Positions 9,736 through 18,618 of a stretch of 48,236 bases of DNA are shown here, in pieces. The DNA lies in assembly GCA_013388435.1 (NCBI GenBank), contig JACAFE010000064.1, positions 1 through 48,236 of the forward strand, written 5' to 3'. The notes beneath the pieces were generated by a model, which saw only the letters and a program-made list of their open reading frames with translations, searched no databases and was not told the DNA's origin. Every line of letters starts with the position of its first letter. Position 1 is the first letter of the stretch. Position numbers and translations under genes: made by a program. This DNA comes from Nitrospirota bacterium (GTDB lineage: Bacteria > Nitrospirota > Thermodesulfovibrionia > Thermodesulfovibrionales > SM23-35).

Positions 9736-10587
9736 TCAGGTTTGTATTGGAGGATAAAGCTTTTTTATTGAATTAATGTTCTTTTCAATTTTTTCAATAA
9801 AATTTTCACTATTTTCAGAAATATATAAATAAACAGATCCCATGTATTTAAATCTTTCTTTTACAACATTTTCATAGAAAAAAGGGGTATTCCTGATAAG
9901 TTCCTCTGCTGTATCAAAAACTGCAATTCCTGATTTTTTTAACTTATTCTTGCCTTCAAAATTATAAGCCTCATTAAATTCATTAAAAAGCTCATGGAGT
10001 TTTTGAATATAATCATGAGCAGACATCTGTCCGAGTAAATCAGCAGTTCCCAGAACATATCCTGTTATTTTTTCTTCTTCAGAATTAAAAATAATTTTAT
10101 CAATATCCAATTTTACACCTGTGCACATAATAATATTAGTGACACACTTTATATATTTTTCATCAAAGCCTTTTTCTAAAAGATATTTTTCTGCAAAATC
10201 AGCACTTCTCTGAATATGCACAAATGTATATTTGGCTCCAGTTCCATCTATATCATTTTCAGTCTTAATATAACCCGTGTCATGTAACAAAACAGCTATT
10301 ATGCCTTTTTCAAAATATTCTTTTGTTATTTTTGGAAAATTTCCGCTTTTATTCCAGCCGTTAACTATAGAAAGAAACGGTGGAATAACCTGAAATGTGT
10401 GTAAAAGATCATGGTATTTTGTGTCACACCTTAGAAATCCTTTTTTATTGCCAGCAAAAAGATCTACAACATCATTATATACGGATTCAATAAGGCTAAT
10501 ACAGGATAATCCATAGTTGTTTTTATAGAAATTTTTGATCTCAGTCAGTAAATTTAATTGATAATTTTTACTGTTCTTATTTTTCAT
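9736..10587 (-). CDS. HD-domain phosphohydrolase-like protein
   Basis: 283 residues with the metal ligands of the HD superfamily in order: H59-D60 and H63 in KYHDLLHT, H102-D103 in AVLLHDTGYI, H124 in TFVHIQRSA, and D173 in GTADLLGQMS. HD proteins hydrolyse phosphoester bonds of nucleotides or cyclic nucleotides. This one resembles stand-alone PDE-like HD proteins but lacks the HD-GYP extension, so c-di-GMP cleavage is not supported. The first region (1-50) and the tail after 200 have no recognised domain. It follows mnmA by 12 bases on the same strand, without an obvious ribosome binding site. The substrate is unknown. Confidence 0.7.
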   Translation of the reverse strand: MKNKNSKNYQLNLLTEIKNFYKNNYGLSCISLIESVYNDVVDLFAGNKKGFLRCDTKYHDLLHTFQVIPPFLSIVNGWNKSGNFPKITKEYFEKGIIAVLLHDTGYIKTENDIDGTGAKYTFVHIQRSADFAEKYLLEKGFDEKYIKCVTNIIMCTGVKLDIDKIIFNSEEEKITGYVLGTADLLGQMSAHDYIQKLHELFNEFNEAYNFEGKNKLKKSGIAVFDTAEELIRNTPFFYENVVKERFKYMGSVYLYISENSENFIEKIEKNINSIKKLYPPIQT

Positions 10588-10599
10588 TTTCTATTGAAA

Positions 10600-11712
10600 T
10601 TATAAAATAATACCTCCTCCCAATACTATATCTTTTACATAAAAAACAGCACTCTGTCCCGGCGCAGGTGCCCACTGAGGTTCATCAAATACAATCTTTA
10701 AAACTTTAGAGTTTAAAGGTTGAACTGTTTCATTATGGTTCTCATCCTGATTATTGTAGAAATAAATGGTCGCAGGCTGTTCCTTCATAGTTGATCTTAT
10801 TTTTACAGAAGCTTTTATTAAGTCGTTTTTCTTAATAGACGGTTGTTCTATCCAGTTAATCTCAGAAACAAGAAATTCTCGCTTTTTTGCATATTCACGT
10901 GGTCCTGCGATAATAATATTATTTATTGGGTCTATTTTGACAATATACAATGGTTCTGTAAAAGCTATGCCCATGCCCTTCCTCTGCCCGATAGTATAAT
11001 TATAAATACCTTTATGTTTTCCGATGATCCCGCCGTTAACATGCATAATATTCCCATGCCTTGAGGCAAAAGACAAATGTGACTGAATAAAACTTTTATA
11101 ATTCCTTCCCTGAATAAAACAAATCTCCTGACTTTCCTGCCTTTCTAATGACGGAAGCCCAATTTCATGTGCAAGTTTTCTGACTTTATCTTTAGTCATT
11201 GAACCAAGAGGCAGTATTAATTTTTTAAGAATATCCTGATTTAAAGCGTATAAAAAATAAGATTGATCTTTTTTTGGATCAATGCCTTTTCTAAGGATTG
11301 CTCTGTTTGATTTCTCGACTTTTTCAACAATTGCATAATGTCCTGTTGAAATATATGATGCATTTCTTTCTTTTGCTTTCTCAAGAAGCATTGGAAATTT
11401 TATAAAACGATTACAGATAATACAAGGATTAGGAGTTTTACCTTTTTGATATGCATTAATAAATGGTTCTATCACCATTTTTGAAAATTCTTTTCTTATA
11501 TCTATAATTTCATGTTTAATGCCGAAACAATCCGCTATATCGGAAACTTCTTTAACCGACTTTAATGATGAGCAGGTTGTCATATTGTTGTTAACTTCTT
11601 GTTCATACATATAATAAGTAACTCCTTCTACCTCGTACCCCTGCATTTTTAAAAGATATGCGGCAACTGAAGAATCTACTCCTCCGCTCATTGCAATAAT
11701 TACTTTTTTCAT
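10600..11712 (-). CDS. mnmA: tRNA-specific 2-thiouridylase
   Basis: 370 residues. The PP-loop AMSGGVDSSVAAYLL at about 7-21 binds ATP. The catalytic cysteines are C97 in TPNPCIIC and C198 in SQEICFIQG, which act as thiol acceptor and disulfide partner when sulfur is transferred to U34 of tRNA-Lys, Glu and Gln. Other family blocks are STGHYA, KDQSYFLY, IGQRKGMGIA and the C-terminal QWAPAPGQSAVFY with GGGII at the end. The length is normal. The start has no ribosome binding site, and TGTTATATT ends 6 nt before the ATG. The gene is divergent from aroK with only 54 bp between, leaving almost no room for untranslated leaders. Confidence 0.95.
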   Translation of the reverse strand: MKKVIIAMSGGVDSSVAAYLLKMQGYEVEGVTYYMYEQEVNNNMTTCSSLKSVKEVSDIADCFGIKHEIIDIRKEFSKMVIEPFINAYQKGKTPNPCIICNRFIKFPMLLEKAKERNASYISTGHYAIVEKVEKSNRAILRKGIDPKKDQSYFLYALNQDILKKLILPLGSMTKDKVRKLAHEIGLPSLERQESQEICFIQGRNYKSFIQSHLSFASRHGNIMHVNGGIIGKHKGIYNYTIGQRKGMGIAFTEPLYIVKIDPINNIIIAGPREYAKKREFLVSEINWIEQPSIKKNDLIKASVKIRSTMKEQPATIYFYNNQDENHNETVQPLNSKVLKIVFDEPQWAPAPGQSAVFYVKDIVLGGGIIL

Positions 11713-11718
11713 ATTTTA

Positions 11719-11727
11719 AATATAACA
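11719..11727 (-). promoter_or_regulatory. Extended -10 promoter element of mnmA
   Basis: Minus-strand TGTTATATT ends 6 nt before the mnmA ATG, identical in sequence and distance to the element before galE. It lies between the mnmA start and the divergent aroK -35 (11730). Confidence 0.5.
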
Positions 11728-11729
11728 GA

Positions 11730-11758
11730 TTGACCTTAAATATTATAATTACTACAAT
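11730..11758 (+). promoter_or_regulatory. aroK promoter, probably leaderless
   Basis: TTGACC (11730-11735), a 17-bp spacer and TACAAT (11753-11758) are followed by 8 nt and the aroK ATG (11767). Geometry is the same as in the bioW promoter. No ribosome binding site is present. Confidence 0.6.
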
Positions 11759-11766
11759 AAGAATCT

Positions 11767-12273
11767 ATGAAAAACATCATTCTTACAGGTTTTATGGGCA
11801 CAGGCAAAACAGCTGTAGCAAAAGAACTATCAAGCTTATTGAATTTAAAAATGGTAGATATTGACAATGAGATAGAAAAAGCTGAAGGCATTACTATAAA
11901 TGAAATATTTGAACGCTATGGCGAATCAAAATTCAGGGACATAGAAACAGAAATGATAAAAAAAATTTCACCTGAAAAGAATCTTATCATATCAACCGGT
12001 GGCGGAGTTGTTTTAAGAGAAGAAAACATCAGAATGCTAAAAGAAAACGGAATTATTATCTGTCTAATTGCGTCTCCGGAAACAATATTTGAAAGGACGA
12101 AAAATAACTCTGACAGGCCTTTGCTCAAGGTTAGCGATCCTTTAAAGAAAATAAAAGAGCTTCTTGAATTCAGGATGCCTTTTTATAAAAAAGCAGACAT
12201 AATTATAAATACTGAAGGCAAAGCTCCTTTACAGATAGCAGAGGAAATAATAGAGAAAATAAAATGGATTTGA
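11767..12273 (+). CDS. aroK: Shikimate kinase
   Basis: 168 residues, the normal length. Walker A GFMGTGKT at about 8-15, the shikimate-binding D and R residues in MVDIDNEIEK and FRDIETEMI, the GGG motif ISTGGGVVLRE, and the lid arginine in NNSDRPLLK. The enzyme phosphorylates shikimate at the 3-hydroxyl with ATP in the aromatic amino acid pathway. It is followed 69 bases later by aroB, which acts earlier in the same pathway, a very common pairing. It is divergent from mnmA. The ATG lies 8 nt after a TTGACC-17-TACAAT promoter with no ribosome binding site. Confidence 0.94.
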   Translation: MKNIILTGFMGTGKTAVAKELSSLLNLKMVDIDNEIEKAEGITINEIFERYGESKFRDIETEMIKKISPEKNLIISTGGGVVLREENIRMLKENGIIICLIASPETIFERTKNNSDRPLLKVSDPLKKIKELLEFRMPFYKKADIIINTEGKAPLQIAEEIIEKIKWI

Positions 12274-12342
12274 ATTTTTTAATTCTTTTAGTTATTAATT
12301 TGTAGAAAAATCAAAGACATTAATACATAAGAAAGGATATTA

Positions 12343-13416
12343 ATGGAAAATATTAGAGTAGAGCTTGGTGATAGAAGCTATGACATATTAATCGGAAATT
12401 CAATACTCGAGATTATTGGAGAGAAATTAAAAACATTCAATTTCAGTCCTAAACTTGCTTTAATAAGCAATGAACTTGTCTTTTCATTATATGGAGATAT
12501 TGTTTCAGAATCTATTAAAAAAGCTGGGTTTGATCTACTGACTGTAATCATTCCTGATGGGGAAGAATATAAAAATATAGAAACCCTGCAATATATTTAC
12601 AACGAACTCTTAAAATACAAACTTGACAGAAAATCCGCTCTTGTAGCTCTTGGCGGCGGCGTTGTAGGTGATATTACTGGATTTGCCGCTTCAACTTATA
12701 TGAGAGGTATTTCATATATACAGATACCGACAACACTTCTTGCACAGGTTGACAGTTCTGTGGGTGGAAAAACAGGCATAGACCATAAACTCGGCAAAAA
12801 TATGATTGGAGCATTCTGGCAACCAAAACTTGTATTAATAGACACAAAAACTCTCAATACTCTTGAAAAAAGGCAATTTCTTGCAGGGCTTGCGGAAGTT
12901 ATCAAATACGGCGTAATATGGGATTCAGAATTATTTCAATTTATTGAGGTGAATAAAGAAAAAATATTAGGACTCGACTATAATCCGCTGAATTATATCA
13001 TTAAACGTTCCTGTCAGATAAAAGCAGAGATTGTTTCAAAGGATGAAAGAGAAACAGGACTGAGAGCAATTCTTAACTACGGGCATACAATTGGTCATGC
13101 TATTGAAACTGTAACAAAATATACCCGTTATCTTCATGGCGAAGCCATTTCAATAGGAATGTGTCTTGAAGCAGAACTCGCTCAATTATTAAATATAACC
13201 GAGCCATCTGAAGTTAAAAAAATAAAAGAGCTTATTCAGTTCTGCGGGCTCCCCTATTGTCTTCCTGAAGATATAGACAGAACAGAAATTATTTCTTCCA
13301 TGTATCTTGACAAAAAAGCAATTGCAGGTAAGCTTAAGTTTGTTCTACCTGAAAAAATCGGTAAAGTTAGAATAGAAAGAAATATTCCTGGGGAAATTTT
13401 GAAGAAACTCTTATAA
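12343..13416 (+). CDS. aroB: 3-dehydroquinate synthase
   Basis: 357 residues. It converts DAHP to 3-dehydroquinate using NAD and a divalent metal. Visible signatures are PDGEEYKNIE, the NAD-binding ALGGGVVGDITGFAAST, the substrate region QIPTTLLAQVDSSVGGKTGI, the metal-site lysine/glutamate block GLAEVIKYG, and the metal histidines in NYGHTIGHAIE and LHGEAISIGM. AAGGA precedes the ATG at a good distance, so it can be translated independently although probably co-transcribed with aroK. The end shows no truncation. No clear terminator follows before the convergent pit gene. Confidence 0.95.
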   Translation: MENIRVELGDRSYDILIGNSILEIIGEKLKTFNFSPKLALISNELVFSLYGDIVSESIKKAGFDLLTVIIPDGEEYKNIETLQYIYNELLKYKLDRKSALVALGGGVVGDITGFAASTYMRGISYIQIPTTLLAQVDSSVGGKTGIDHKLGKNMIGAFWQPKLVLIDTKTLNTLEKRQFLAGLAEVIKYGVIWDSELFQFIEVNKEKILGLDYNPLNYIIKRSCQIKAEIVSKDERETGLRAILNYGHTIGHAIETVTKYTRYLHGEAISIGMCLEAELAQLLNITEPSEVKKIKELIQFCGLPYCLPEDIDRTEIISSMYLDKKAIAGKLKFVLPEKIGKVRIERNIPGEILKKLL

Positions 13417-13465
13417 TTTTAGGACAGAAAAGGGCATTGTTAAGGTTAACCAAAATCAAATTATT

Positions 13466-14458
13466 CTAAAAAAATAGGTGAAGAATTTTACATATTATCC
13501 ATGAAATAATCAGACATGAAGGAAGTGTAAAGATCCATGCAAGTACTATATTTTTGCCAATACCCCATCTTACTGCTGAAAATCTTTTTGAAGCTCCAAC
13601 ACCCATAATTGTTGAAGAAATAACATGTGTTGTTGAAAGTGGCAAGCCAATTCTTGATGCGACCTCTATTACTGTTGCTGCTGCTGTTTCTGCTGCAAAT
13701 CCGTGTATAGGCCTTAACTGAACCAATTTTATACCAAGGGTTTTAATAATCCTCCATCCGCCTGCTGCAGTACCAAAAGCCATTGCTGTTGCGCACATAA
13801 CAATTACCCATAATGGCACATAAAAATCCTTAAGCTGATAATAACTCACTAAAGCCATTGTTATTATTCCCATTGTTTTCTGTGCGTCGTTGCTTCCATG
13901 GCTGAAAGCCATATAAGCTGCTGACAAAACTTGTAATCTTCCAAATAGATTACTCACTAATATCGGGGTTGATTTTCTAAACAACCACATAAGGAATGAC
14001 ATCAATAATATACTCAAAATAAAACCTATCAAGGGAGAAAGCACCAGGCCTATAAGTATTTTATAAACACCCTTCATTATCACCACTTTAAAACCTGAAG
14101 TAGCTATCGCAGCTCCTACAACTCCTGATAAAATAGCATGGCTTGAGGAAGTAGGAAGACCAAAATACCATGTTAATAAATCCCAGATTATTGCAGCACT
14201 TAAGGCAGATATTATAGTTATTTGAGTGATACTGATAGCTTCAACTAAACCAGCGCCTACAGTTTTTGCAACAGCAGTCCCTGATAAAGCTCCAACCATA
14301 TTCAGGAAAGCAGCCATTGATACTGCTACCTTAGGCGAAAGAACCCTTGTTGATACAGACGTGGCTATTGCATTTGCTGTATCATGAAATCCGTTAATAA
14401 AATCGAAAACAAGTGCAAGAATTATGACTATGATAAGAAGAATAAAAGACTCAGGCAT
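13466..14458 (-). CDS. pit: Low-affinity inorganic phosphate transporter, Pit family
   Basis: 330 residues with about ten hydrophobic membrane spans and the two inverted PiT signatures: DFINGFHDTANAIATSVSTR near the N-terminus and FSHGSNDAQKTMGIIT in the middle. GLPTSSSHAI and GLPLSTTHVISSTIMG are the paired half-repeat loops. Members carry metal phosphate, or sometimes sulfate, through the inner membrane driven by protons or sodium. The start overlaps the end of the DUF47 gene by 8 bp, so the two are translationally coupled, a standard arrangement. It is the only phosphate transporter in the window, and the phoB/phoR-like pair is 10 kb away. Confidence 0.92.
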   Translation of the reverse strand: MPESFILLIIVIILALVFDFINGFHDTANAIATSVSTRVLSPKVAVSMAAFLNMVGALSGTAVAKTVGAGLVEAISITQITIISALSAAIIWDLLTWYFGLPTSSSHAILSGVVGAAIATSGFKVVIMKGVYKILIGLVLSPLIGFILSILLMSFLMWLFRKSTPILVSNLFGRLQVLSAAYMAFSHGSNDAQKTMGIITMALVSYYQLKDFYVPLWVIVMCATAMAFGTAAGGWRIIKTLGIKLVQLRPIHGFAAETAAATVIEVASRIGLPLSTTHVISSTIMGVGASKRFSAVRWGIGKNIVLAWIFTLPSCLIISWIICKILHLFF

Positions 14459-15068
14459 TTTTAAGGACTATGGATTCAAGAATATTTGCAACATCCTCAC
14501 ATTTATCCGAAGCATCTTCAAGATGTTCATAAATTTCTTTCCATTTTATAATAAGTATAGGATCGGTAAATTCATCAAAAAGATGTCCAAGCGCATCTTT
14601 AAAGCCTCTGTCAATTCTATTTTCAAGACGGTTTATTTCAATGCAGTATTCCTGAATATGGTTATAATTTTTATCCTTTAGTTTTTTTATTGCTTTCTCA
14701 ACAAGCTCTACGGTCGTTAATAAATCCTTTGCCATTGTAATAGCCCATTTTGTGGATTCTTTCAGTTTGAACACTGTCAATCTGTCGGCAGCACCCCAGA
14801 TAAGATCCACAATATCATCAAGTGTTGATGCGAGCGCATGAATATCTTCTCTATCAATGGGTGTTACAAAAGTTTTATTCAGCTTTCTTATAATATCGTG
14901 GGTCATGACATCGCCTTCCTGTTCAAGTTCATGTACCTCGCGTGCCCATGCTTCAAGATTTGTAAAATGTTCCATGATTCCCACAATTAATGTGGCTGCA
15001 TGAGTTGCATTTGCAGCAGCTTTTTCAAAAATGCTGAAGAAATCAGTTTCTTTTGGAAATATTTTCAT
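14451..15068 (-). CDS. DUF47 / PhoU-like Pit accessory protein
   Basis: 205 residues, mostly helical, of the PhoU-div (DUF47) family. The repeated acidic helix motifs EVHELEQEGDVMTHDIIRKL and INRLENRIDRGFKDAL resemble the E/DxxxD metal-binding motifs of PhoU. FVTPIDREDIHALASTLDDI and EIYEHLEDASDKCEDVANIL are family hallmarks. Such proteins are nearly always encoded next to Pit permeases and are thought to regulate them. It is first in a two-gene operon and divergent from glgP. TATAAT lies very near the ATG (15073-15078), so the leader is very short. Confidence 0.9.
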   Translation of the reverse strand: MKIFPKETDFFSIFEKAAANATHAATLIVGIMEHFTNLEAWAREVHELEQEGDVMTHDIIRKLNKTFVTPIDREDIHALASTLDDIVDLIWGAADRLTVFKLKESTKWAITMAKDLLTTVELVEKAIKKLKDKNYNHIQEYCIEINRLENRIDRGFKDALGHLFDEFTDPILIIKWKEIYEHLEDASDKCEDVANILESIVLKNA

Positions 15069-15254
15069 ATCTATTATACCTACCGAGTGTTAGAATATAC
15101 AAAAATTTCAACAAAGTCAATGAATGATTTGAAATTTTTCAATAAAGATTATAAAATCATTAATAATTATTTTTTATATTTAATTAACTAAATAATTAAA
15201 ATTAAAATACGATAAATAAGTTAGATATTTCTTTTAATTAAAATATTAAAATTT

Positions 15255-17684
15255 ATGACAAGATCAATAAAAGTATTCCATGAATCATTATTAGATCATC
15301 TGGTATATACCTTTGCAAAAGATAAATTCTCTGCTACTCCCAGAGACAAATTCAATGCTGTTGTAATGTCTGTCAGGGAAAATCTTACCGAAGCATGGAT
15401 GAATACTCAACAGCAATATTATTATAAGGACTTAAAAAGAGTCTATTATCTTTCTCTTGAATTCCTCCTTGGAAGGCTTCTCAGAAGTTATGTTTTAAAT
15501 CTTGATTTACCAGAGGACTATAGTAAAGCTGTTGATGTTCTCGGTCTTACCTACGAAGAAATTATTGAACATGAATGGGATGCAGGACTTGGAAACGGAG
15601 GTCTTGGCAGGCTTGCAGCCTGTTTTCTTGACTCACTTGCAACACTCGGTTATCCTGCTTATGGTTACGGGATAAGATATGAATATGGGATATTTAACCA
15701 GAAAATCATCAATGGCTATCAGGTCGAATCTCCTGACAACTGGCTCAGGTATGGCAATCCATGGGAATTCCCGAGACCTGAAGTAATCTATCCTGTTCAC
15801 TTTTACGGTAGAGTTAACACAATAACAGGAGAGAGTGGCAGATTCAGAATGGAATGGGTCGATACCGACGAAGTCATGGCAATGGCTTACGATTATCCTG
15901 TTCCAGGATTTCATAACATGATTGTCAATACACTAAGACTATGGTCAGCAAAATCATCAAGAGAATTTAATCTTGAATATTTCAATAGCGGTGATTATAT
16001 CAAAGCAGTAGAAGATAAAAGTAATAGTGAAACCATTTCAAAAGTATTATATCCTGATGATCAGACTCTTGCGGGTAAAGAACTCCGTTTGAAGCAGCAA
16101 TATTTTTGTGTAAGCGCTACAATCAGAGATATTATAAGAAGATTCAAAAAAGACCACAATAATTTTGAAGAATTTCCCGATAAGGTAGCCATACAATTAA
16201 ATGATACACATCCTGCTATAGGCATAGCTGAACTTATGAGAATATTTGTTGACGAGGAAATGATAGGGTGGGCTGAAGCATGGAACATAACCAGGAAAAC
16301 CTTTGCATATACTAATCATACTGTTTTACCCGAAGCCCTTGAAACATGGTCAGAAGGTTTGATGAGCTATTTACTCCCAAGACATCTTCAAATAATTCAA
16401 GAAATAGACAGAAGATTTATGATACAGGTTGAAAATACATTTCCTGATGAACCAGAAATGAAGTGGCAGACAGCAATAATAACTGGCAATGGCGACAGGA
16501 AAGTTCATATGGCAAGGCTTGCAATTGTCGGCAGTCATACTGTCAATGGTGTATCAAAATTGCACTCTGATATTTTAAAAAATTATGTATTTAGCAATTT
16601 CTATAAATTATATCCTGATAAATTCTGTAATATAACAAACGGAATCACACCAAGACGCTGGCTTCTTGAATCAAATCCTGAACTTTCGGCACTTATAACA
16701 GAAGCCATTGGCAACAGGTGGATCAGGAATCTTGAATTTTTAAGAGAGCTTGAAAAGTTTACAGATGATTCCGAATTCTGCAACAGATTTCGTCAGATTA
16801 AAAAAGATAATAAAAGTGCTTTATCTAAATATCTTGAAAAGACTTTTAAGCTGTCTTTCCCTGTTTCATTCATGCTTGACTGCCAGATTAAAAGAATGCA
16901 TGAATACAAAAGACAATTATTAAATATACTTCATATTTTAACTCTATATAACAGGATTATAGATGGAAAAGTTAATGATTATTTTACTCCAAGAACTATA
17001 CTTTTTGCGGGAAAAGCCGCGCCAGGTTATTACATTTGTAAGCTTTTCATTAAATTAATTCACAATATATCACAAATTATTGATGCTAATGCTGATATTA
17101 GAAAATACTTAAAAGTCATTTTTGTGCCAAATTACGGGGTATCCCTTGCACAACGCATTATTCCTGCCGCAGAACTTTCAGAACAGATATCAACTGCTGG
17201 ATATGAAGCATCAGGCACAGGAAATATGAAATTTACATTAAACGGCGCCTTAACTATTGGCACACTTGATGGTGCCAATGTCGAAATAGTTCAGGAAGTC
17301 GGAGAAGAAAATTTCTTTATTTTCGGGATGACTGCTCAGGAAATTATGGAAATTCAGAAGAACTATAACCCGCACACATATTATGAAAACAATAAAGAAC
17401 TTCGAACAATTATAAAACAACTTTCCGACGGACATTTTTCTCCGGGAGAACCACATCTATTTCAACCCATTGTGAGAGCTTTGCTTGAACACGACAGATT
17501 TTTTGTTCTCGCAGACTATGAATCCTATATCAAGACTCAAGAAAAAGTTTCAGAAATATACCAGGATAAAGACAGGTGGACAAAAATGGCAATACTTAAT
17601 GTGGCAAGGTCAGGCAAATTCTCAAGTGACAGGGCAATAAAAGAATATGCAGAAAAAATATGGCATATTTCACCTTTGATTTAA
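15255..17684 (+). CDS. glgP: Glycogen phosphorylase
   Basis: 809 residues, the usual length for the short bacterial GT35 form. It releases glucose-1-phosphate from alpha-1,4-glucan ends using phosphate and pyridoxal phosphate. Hallmarks: YYLSLEFLLGR, AGLGNGGLGRLAACFLDS, QLNDTHPAI, and the PLP site SGTGNMKFTLNGAL with the Schiff-base lysine K659, followed by TIGTLDGANVEI. No regulatory N-terminal extension is present. No ribosome binding site precedes the ATG (AT-only sequence for over 60 bases), so initiation is weak or unusual. It stands alone between a phosphate uptake operon and a DUF488 gene; no other glycogen genes are near. Confidence 0.95.
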   Translation: MTRSIKVFHESLLDHLVYTFAKDKFSATPRDKFNAVVMSVRENLTEAWMNTQQQYYYKDLKRVYYLSLEFLLGRLLRSYVLNLDLPEDYSKAVDVLGLTYEEIIEHEWDAGLGNGGLGRLAACFLDSLATLGYPAYGYGIRYEYGIFNQKIINGYQVESPDNWLRYGNPWEFPRPEVIYPVHFYGRVNTITGESGRFRMEWVDTDEVMAMAYDYPVPGFHNMIVNTLRLWSAKSSREFNLEYFNSGDYIKAVEDKSNSETISKVLYPDDQTLAGKELRLKQQYFCVSATIRDIIRRFKKDHNNFEEFPDKVAIQLNDTHPAIGIAELMRIFVDEEMIGWAEAWNITRKTFAYTNHTVLPEALETWSEGLMSYLLPRHLQIIQEIDRRFMIQVENTFPDEPEMKWQTAIITGNGDRKVHMARLAIVGSHTVNGVSKLHSDILKNYVFSNFYKLYPDKFCNITNGITPRRWLLESNPELSALITEAIGNRWIRNLEFLRELEKFTDDSEFCNRFRQIKKDNKSALSKYLEKTFKLSFPVSFMLDCQIKRMHEYKRQLLNILHILTLYNRIIDGKVNDYFTPRTILFAGKAAPGYYICKLFIKLIHNISQIIDANADIRKYLKVIFVPNYGVSLAQRIIPAAELSEQISTAGYEASGTGNMKFTLNGALTIGTLDGANVEIVQEVGEENFFIFGMTAQEIMEIQKNYNPHTYYENNKELRTIIKQLSDGHFSPGEPHLFQPIVRALLEHDRFFVLADYESYIKTQEKVSEIYQDKDRWTKMAILNVARSGKFSSDRAIKEYAEKIWHISPLI

Positions 17685-17724
17685 ACAAAATATTTTTTTA
17701 GAAATGTTTGTATTATTAAGCCGA

Positions 17725-18162
17725 TTAATATTTCAATCTATAAGCAGGAGCCCAGATTTTATCTTTGTCTATTATATGCAAAACCTCCCAACCTCTTCTA
17801 TATAATTCTCCTGCTATCCATCTTCTGTGGCATTTCCATGGAAACTTTTCAGCACATACAATAACAGAATGTTTATTAATAGCTATTTTCTCAAGTATTT
17901 CTATTCCTTCTCTAAAACTTTCGGTTAATGCATAAGCCTTATACCCGCCTTTTCTGAATCCCCCAAGTTCTTTGCCGAGAAAATAATAATCAATACCTTG
18001 TTTATTGAGCAGTTCTTCAAGCTCTTTTTTACAAAATATATTTATTTTACTTTTCGGATAACTTCTCACATCAATCAATGCCTGAATATTGTATGACGCG
18101 AGAATCTCGATAAAATCTTCTTCTGTTCTTAAATCTGTTCCGAGTGTATATATTTTTTTCAT
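17725..18162 (-). CDS. DUF488 family protein
   Basis: 145 residues. The N-terminal YTLGTD, LIDVRSYPKSK, LGKELGGFRKGGYKAY and the C-terminal VIVCAEKFPWKCHRRWIAGEL blocks are typical of DUF488. The conserved Cys-Ala-Glu followed by Cys-His is the best-preserved part. The function of the family is not established. The gene is convergent with glgP, with only 40 bases between, and is transcribed away from tRNA-Val. It has no strong ribosome binding site. The length is within the family range (about 120-180). Confidence 0.8.
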   Translation of the reverse strand: MKKIYTLGTDLRTEEDFIEILASYNIQALIDVRSYPKSKINIFCKKELEELLNKQGIDYYFLGKELGGFRKGGYKAYALTESFREGIEILEKIAINKHSVIVCAEKFPWKCHRRWIAGELYRRGWEVLHIIDKDKIWAPAYRLKY

Positions 18163-18251
18163 ATTAAGCTGCGAAAACTATAACTTGTCAGGTATTCAAA
18201 AAAACAAAAAATTCGGTTATTATATTAAGACTATTTTCCTTTCATTCTATC

Positions 18252-18326
18252 GGGCGATTAGCTCAGTGGAAGAGCGCTTCCTTCACACGGAAGAGGTCGC
18301 TGGTTCAATCCCAGCATCGCCTACCA
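18252..18326 (+). tRNA. tRNA-Val (anticodon CAC)
   Basis: Complete cloverleaf: acceptor GGGCGAT/ATCGCCT, D arm TAGCTCAGTGGAAGAGC, anticodon stem CTTCC/GGAAG around TTCACAC (anticodon CAC, reading GTG), T arm GCTGG-TTCAATC-CCAGC, discriminator A and encoded CCA. The first acceptor pair is G1:U72 rather than G:C, a small oddity. An open frame runs through it on the plus strand but is meaningless. Confidence 0.95.
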
Positions 18327-18492
18327 TATTCTCTGATTTAAAACTTCTATCTGCCTGATAATAAACATTTCTCGAAAATTTTATTTTTTTTGCAACAGGT
18401 TAATTGTTTCACGAAGTTTTCACAGTTTCTTCATTATTAATTCATAGTTTGTAGCTATTATATAAAATAATATTAGTTTCAAATCCCTCCCG

Positions 18493-18519
18493 AGCAGGCA
18501 GACCCCCCATCTGCCTGCT
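18493..18519. repeat. GC-rich inverted repeat AGCAGGCAGA/TCTGCCTGCT
   Basis: A perfect 10-bp inverted repeat with a 7-nt loop (18493-18502 / 18510-18519). The word GCAGGCAG recurs just downstream (18536-18543) in a second hairpin. Together the two hairpins form a short GC-rich palindromic cluster in AT-rich DNA, like the one behind katG. No T-tract follows this first hairpin. Confidence 0.55.
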
Positions 18520-18537
18520 TTCATAACCATCTTCCGC

Positions 18538-18576
18538 AGGCAGCCGTACTCCTTCGGCTGCCTTATTTCTTTTTTT
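18538..18576 (+). terminator. Intrinsic terminator after tRNA-Val region
   Basis: A 9-bp perfect stem AGGCAGCCG (18538-18546) / CGGCTGCCT (18555-18563) with an 8-nt loop is followed by TATTTCTTTTTTTATT on the plus strand. It would stop plus-strand transcription coming from tRNA-Val before the convergent nitroreductase gene. Confidence 0.75.
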
Positions 18577-18618
18577 ATTCTGCCATGTTTTGTTTATCCT
18601 GAATTTTCAAATATCAAA

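Noticed and set aside
18089-18358. 89-codon frame across tRNA-Val
   Set aside because: Its C-terminal part (SSVEERFLHTEEVAGSIPASPT) is simply a translated tRNA, a known annotation artefact.
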